Source of the DNA: JBBRMY01 sp038230595
Lineage (GTDB): Bacteria; Bacteroidota; Ignavibacteria; Tepidaquicellales; Tepidaquicellaceae
Length of the DNA: 19,278 bases
Direction of reading: 5' to 3'
NCBI GenBank assembly: GCA_038230595.1
Contig: JBBRMY010000036.1
Span: 1-19,278 of the forward strand
Of the stretch, positions 16,436-19,278 are shown one piece after another (positions within the stretch are counted from its first letter, which is position 1; the number at the start of each line of letters is the position of its first letter). The notes under the pieces were generated by a model. The model was given only the letters and a program-made list of their open reading frames with translations, made no database searches and was not told where the DNA came from. Made by a program: the position numbers and the translations under genes.

Positions 16436-16466
16436 AAACCTGACAGGAGCTTTGCACCTGTCAGGA
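16436..16466. repeat. Right inverted repeat / palindrome of the REP-transposase unit
   Basis: This is the exact reverse complement of 15800-15830, with 9-bp arms CCTGACAGG (16439-16447) and CCTGTCAGG (16457-16465). It sits between the aminotransferase stop (16480) and the transposase ATG (16417). On the plus strand it is followed by a T-rich run, so it could end any antisense transcript. On the coding strand only TTTAAAT follows. Confidence 0.9.
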
Positions 16467-16479
16467 TAATTTTTCTTTT

Positions 16480-17817
16480 TTAATTACACTCTGCATCAGC
16501 AATTTCCAAAGCCTTAGAAATTATTGCCAATCCTTCATCAACCTGCTCTTTTGTTATACAAAGGGGCGGCGCTATAAATATCATACCCCATCTTCCCATA
16601 GTGTACATCCCCAATTCTGATATCTTTGCCATAACTTTATTCATTACTTCCATTTCATTCGGAGGAGCATTCCATCTTGCCATCGGCTCTTTCGTTTCTC
16701 TGTTCTTCACAAGCTCAAGACATCCAAGAAGACCAGTATTTCTGAAATCACCTATGGAAATATGCTTCGTTTTCAGTTTTTCAACTTCTGCTTCAATATA
16801 TTTTCCCATATTTGCAGCATTCTCAATAAGGTTTTCTTTTTCATAAACTGCCAGAACTGCATTAGCTGCTGCGCAGGAAACGGGATGTGCAGAATATGTT
16901 AAACCAAGAGCCATTACTTTATCGTCAAAATATTTTGCAATTCTTTCGCTCACCATTATTCCGCCAAGAGGCAGATAAGATGATGTTAATCCTTTTGCCA
17001 TACACAATATATCCGGTACTACTCCATGATGTTCTACTGCAAACCATTTTCCTGTTCTTCCGAATCCACTCATCACTTCATCATCTATCATTAATATTCC
17101 ATATCTGTCTGCAATTTCTTTTACTCTCTTCCAGTAATTTTTAGGATACTTAATACATCCGGAAGAGCCTGATTCGCCTTCTAAAATTATCGCAGCTATT
17201 GCTGAAGGATTTTCGTATTGAACGATCCTTTCTAAATGTGCTATTGCCTTATCTTCACATTCCTGTTCTGTCTTGCTTCCCCATGGACATCTGTAGAAAA
17301 AAGGATTTTCTACGTGCACCATATTAGGTGCCTGCTGTGAATCTATAGCAAACTTTCTGGGATCACCTCCTGCTGATGCTGAAACATATGTTGCTCCATG
17401 ATAAGACTGATAGAGACTGATTATTTTATGTCTTCCTGTAAAAATTCTTGCAAGCTTTATTGCATTTTCAACTGCTTCGGCTCCGCCAAGAGTAAAGAAA
17501 ACTCTGTTAAGATCTCCCGGAGAAATCTCAGCTAATTTTTTTCCAAGGTCTCCTCTTGCCTTCGTAACCATTCCGGGGTAAACGTAGCTAACCTGCTTCA
17601 TTTGCTCGGCTACAGCTGCTGCAACATCAGGATGTCCGTGACCAATATTCACGCTGATAAGCTGTGAAGAAAAATCCAGCATCTTTTTTCCTGTTGATGT
17701 CCAGAAATATACTCCTTCTGCTTTTTCGATCACCATTGGTGTAGAACCTCTTTGCTTCGACCACGAAGTAAGAGTATGCTCCTGATTATTTTTTACTATC
17801 TCTTCTGTATTTAACAC
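16480..17817 (-). CDS. Class-III PLP aminotransferase, probable beta-alanine / beta-aminoisobutyrate aminotransferase
   Basis: In this context the enzyme would move the amino group of beta-alanine (from uracil) or beta-aminoisobutyrate (from thymine) to a keto acid, giving malonate or methylmalonate semialdehyde. The protein has 445 residues, the normal length for class III. Visible landmarks are the PLP-ring block YQSYHGATY (136-144), the PLP-nitrogen Asp246 in IDDEVMSGFGRTG, the Schiff-base Lys275 in CMAKGLTSSYLPLGG, and SHP-like YSAHPVSC after it. The overall sequence also recalls taurine:pyruvate and other omega-aminotransferases, so the substrate is assigned from the neighbours. The start is GTG at 17817, 26 bp after the dehydrogenase stop, which indicates tight coupling. 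No upstream ATG in frame fits better, and no clear Shine-Dalgarno is present. Confidence 0.88.
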   Translation of the reverse strand: MLNTEEIVKNNQEHTLTSWSKQRGSTPMVIEKAEGVYFWTSTGKKMLDFSSQLISVNIGHGHPDVAAAVAEQMKQVSYVYPGMVTKARGDLGKKLAEISPGDLNRVFFTLGGAEAVENAIKLARIFTGRHKIISLYQSYHGATYVSASAGGDPRKFAIDSQQAPNMVHVENPFFYRCPWGSKTEQECEDKAIAHLERIVQYENPSAIAAIILEGESGSSGCIKYPKNYWKRVKEIADRYGILMIDDEVMSGFGRTGKWFAVEHHGVVPDILCMAKGLTSSYLPLGGIMVSERIAKYFDDKVMALGLTYSAHPVSCAAANAVLAVYEKENLIENAANMGKYIEAEVEKLKTKHISIGDFRNTGLLGCLELVKNRETKEPMARWNAPPNEMEVMNKVMAKISELGMYTMGRWGMIFIAPPLCITKEQVDEGLAIISKALEIADAECN

Positions 17818-17843
17818 TTCTTTGATTTTAATTTATAAATTTT

Positions 17844-19278
17844 TTAGCTCATCCAGTTCACACCGGCTTCTGCATTCCATTTCACGCTTGTCTTCTTTGG
17901 TCTTGTCCAGAATTCTATCGAGCTTTTACCAGTGATATCACATGCTCCGAACTTCGATTCATTCCATCCGCCAAATGAGAATGGCTCTCTTGGAACAGGC
18001 ACTCCGATATTAACTCCGATCATTCCTGCGCTTGCATTTTCCATTACGTGTCTTGCCATGCTGCCGTTCTGTGTGAATACGCTTGCAGCGTTTCCGTAAT
18101 TAGATGAATTTTCTATTTTTAAAGCTTCGTCAAGCGTTTTTGATCTGATTATAGCAAGCACCGGTCCGAAAACTTCTTCCTTTGCAATTGCCATTTCAGG
18201 TGTAACAAAATCTATTACGGTAGGTCCGACATAATATCCATCGTCTTTTCCTTTTACTTTAGTATTTCTTCCGTCAACAAGGATCTTTGCTCCGGCTTTT
18301 TCTGCTTCGGCAATGTATTTCTCAATATTATCTTTCGACTCTTTTGTTATTACTGCTCCAAGGTTCTCTCCAGGAATTATTTTTTTTGCTTCTTCAACTA
18401 TCTTCTCTATTATATGATCTACATTTCCAACTGCAACCATTGCGCTCGCTGCCATGCATCTTTGTCCTGCACATCCTGACATTGAAGCCGTTACATTTAT
18501 TGCCGTCATATCAGGTGTTGCATCAGGCAATACTATTAAATGATTCTTCGCTCCGCCAAGTGCTACACATCTTTTTAAATTTCCACTCGATCTAATATAA
18601 ACAAGCTTTGCAATTTTTGTGGAACCGACAAATGATACAGCTTCGATTCCCGGATGATCACAGATAGCTTCTGCTATTTTATAATCTCCGTTCACTACAT
18701 TAAATACTCCGTCAGGAAGTCCGCACTCTTTCAGCATTTCAGCAATGAGACCTGAACTGATAGGTACTTTTTCAGATGGCTTTAATATCATGCAATTTCC
18801 AAGCACTAATGCATTTGGTATTGTCCAGTGAGGAACCATATGCGGAAAATTGAATGGGGCTATTGAGGCAACCACTCCAAGTGGTGCACTGTCAATTCTG
18901 CATTCAACTCCTTTTGATACTTCAAGTATTTCTCCACCGATAAGCTGCGGCATTGAGCAAGCAAACTCTGTCAGCTCAATACTTTTTTCAACTTCTGCTC
19001 TTGCTTCTCCAAGTGTCTTTCCGTTCTCAATATGAACCATATAAGAAAGCTCATCAATTCTGTTTTCCATCATCGTCTTATATCTGAAAAATATCTGCGC
19101 CCTGTCTTTAACTGTGGTTTTAGACCAACCCGGAAATGCTTTTTTAGCAGATTCGACTGCCTTATCAAGATCGCTTTGCTTTGAAAGCGGCATATCAGCA
19201 ATTTTCTTTCCGTCTAAAGGACAGAATACATCCATCTTTGCATGACCATTTACTTCAAACTTTCCTTCAATAAAATTC
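17844..19278 (-). CDS. mmsA: CoA-acylating (methyl)malonate-semialdehyde dehydrogenase, 5' end outside window
   Basis: The enzyme oxidises malonate semialdehyde to acetyl-CoA, or methylmalonate semialdehyde to propionyl-CoA, with loss of CO2 and reduction of NAD+. This is the last step of the pathway. There is an internal ATG at 19235, but the frame stays open to the window edge and encodes FIEGKFEVNG before it. That matches the YINGEW-type start of this family, so the true start lies upstream and the gene is partial. From that ATG: PFNFPHMVP is at 127-135, FVGST at 202-206, GGAKNH at 227-232, and the catalytic Cys260 is in AGQRCMAAS. GAKNH in place of the LELGGK of ordinary aldehyde dehydrogenases removes the general-base Glu, a signature of the CoA-dependent subfamily. 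It is the first visible gene of the cluster, whose promoter is outside the window. Confidence 0.95.
   Translation of the reverse strand, partial: NFIEGKFEVNGHAKMDVFCPLDGKKIADMPLSKQSDLDKAVESAKKAFPGWSKTTVKDRAQIFFRYKTMMENRIDELSYMVHIENGKTLGEARAEVEKSIELTEFACSMPQLIGGEILEVSKGVECRIDSAPLGVVASIAPFNFPHMVPHWTIPNALVLGNCMILKPSEKVPISSGLIAEMLKECGLPDGVFNVVNGDYKIAEAICDHPGIEAVSFVGSTKIAKLVYIRSSGNLKRCVALGGAKNHLIVLPDATPDMTAINVTASMSGCAGQRCMAASAMVAVGNVDHIIEKIVEEAKKIIPGENLGAVITKESKDNIEKYIAEAEKAGAKILVDGRNTKVKGKDDGYYVGPTVIDFVTPEMAIAKEEVFGPVLAIIRSKTLDEALKIENSSNYGNAASVFTQNGSMARHVMENASAGMIGVNIGVPVPREPFSFGGWNESKFGACDITGKSSIEFWTRPKKTSVKWNAEAGVNWMS

Larger units (their letters stand above)
15800..16466 (-). mobile_element. 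REP-RAYT-REP unit inserted in the pyrimidine catabolic cluster
   Basis: This 667-bp unit consists of an intact REP-associated tyrosine transposase gene bounded by two perfect 31-bp inverted copies of one palindrome. The layout is that of RAYT genes flanked by their own REP sequences (a REPtron). It separates the aminotransferase gene from the permease gene, and the transposase reads in the same direction as the cluster. No target duplication was looked for, because HUH single-strand transposases do not usually make one. Whether the unit is mobile or fixed cannot be told from one locus. Confidence 0.75.

Overview
The window is AT-rich bacterial DNA with eleven protein-coding genes. I infer a member of the Bacteroidota/Chlorobi superphylum, most likely Ignavibacteria. 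The basis is a very large secreted repeat protein whose C-terminal region ("GTYYISLKYRN...ETWTKAGGEP" followed by two dockerin-like loops, DLNQDG and DLNGDN) resembles tails I associate with that group. Weak Shine-Dalgarno signals and a TTTG/TAnnTTTG-like promoter candidate fit the same placement. This is recognition from memory, not a database result. No rRNA, tRNA or CRISPR array was seen.

Layout. (1) Positions 1-1938, + strand: two adjacent paralogous helical-repeat proteins of unknown function, the first cut by the window edge. (2) Positions 1892-6478, - strand: a 1528-residue exported protein with three full and one partial internal repeats of 255-256 residues and a dockerin-like C terminus. 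Its 3' end overlaps the + strand gene convergently by 47 bp. (3) Positions 6734-8167, - strand: a DUF2235/Tle1-like alpha/beta hydrolase, separated from the next genes by a terminator at 8201-8236. (4) Positions 8269-19278, - strand: a long gene cluster read from right to left. Its order is methylmalonate-semialdehyde dehydrogenase, class-III aminotransferase, REP-associated tyrosine transposase, NCS1 permease, dihydropyrimidinase, beta-ureidopropionase, PreT, PreA, and a small exported glycine-zipper protein.

Without the transposase and the last small gene, region 4 is a complete reductive pyrimidine catabolic cluster. The permease would import uracil, thymine or a related base. PreT and PreA reduce it to the 5,6-dihydro form, dihydropyrimidinase opens the ring, and beta-ureidopropionase releases beta-alanine or beta-aminoisobutyrate with CO2 and NH3. 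The aminotransferase gives (methyl)malonate semialdehyde, and the dehydrogenase converts this to acetyl-CoA or propionyl-CoA. No regulator is visible in the window.

The most unusual feature is the density of small palindromes in this cluster. Four consecutive gaps (10271-10297, 11755-11781, 12717-12743, 14186-14242) carry variants of one REP-like hairpin with the head TTGTCATTCC. All are in the same orientation and each lies 21-36 nt before the next start codon. A fifth gap holds an intact REP-associated transposase gene bracketed by two perfect 31-bp inverted copies of a different palindrome (15800-15830 and 16436-16466).
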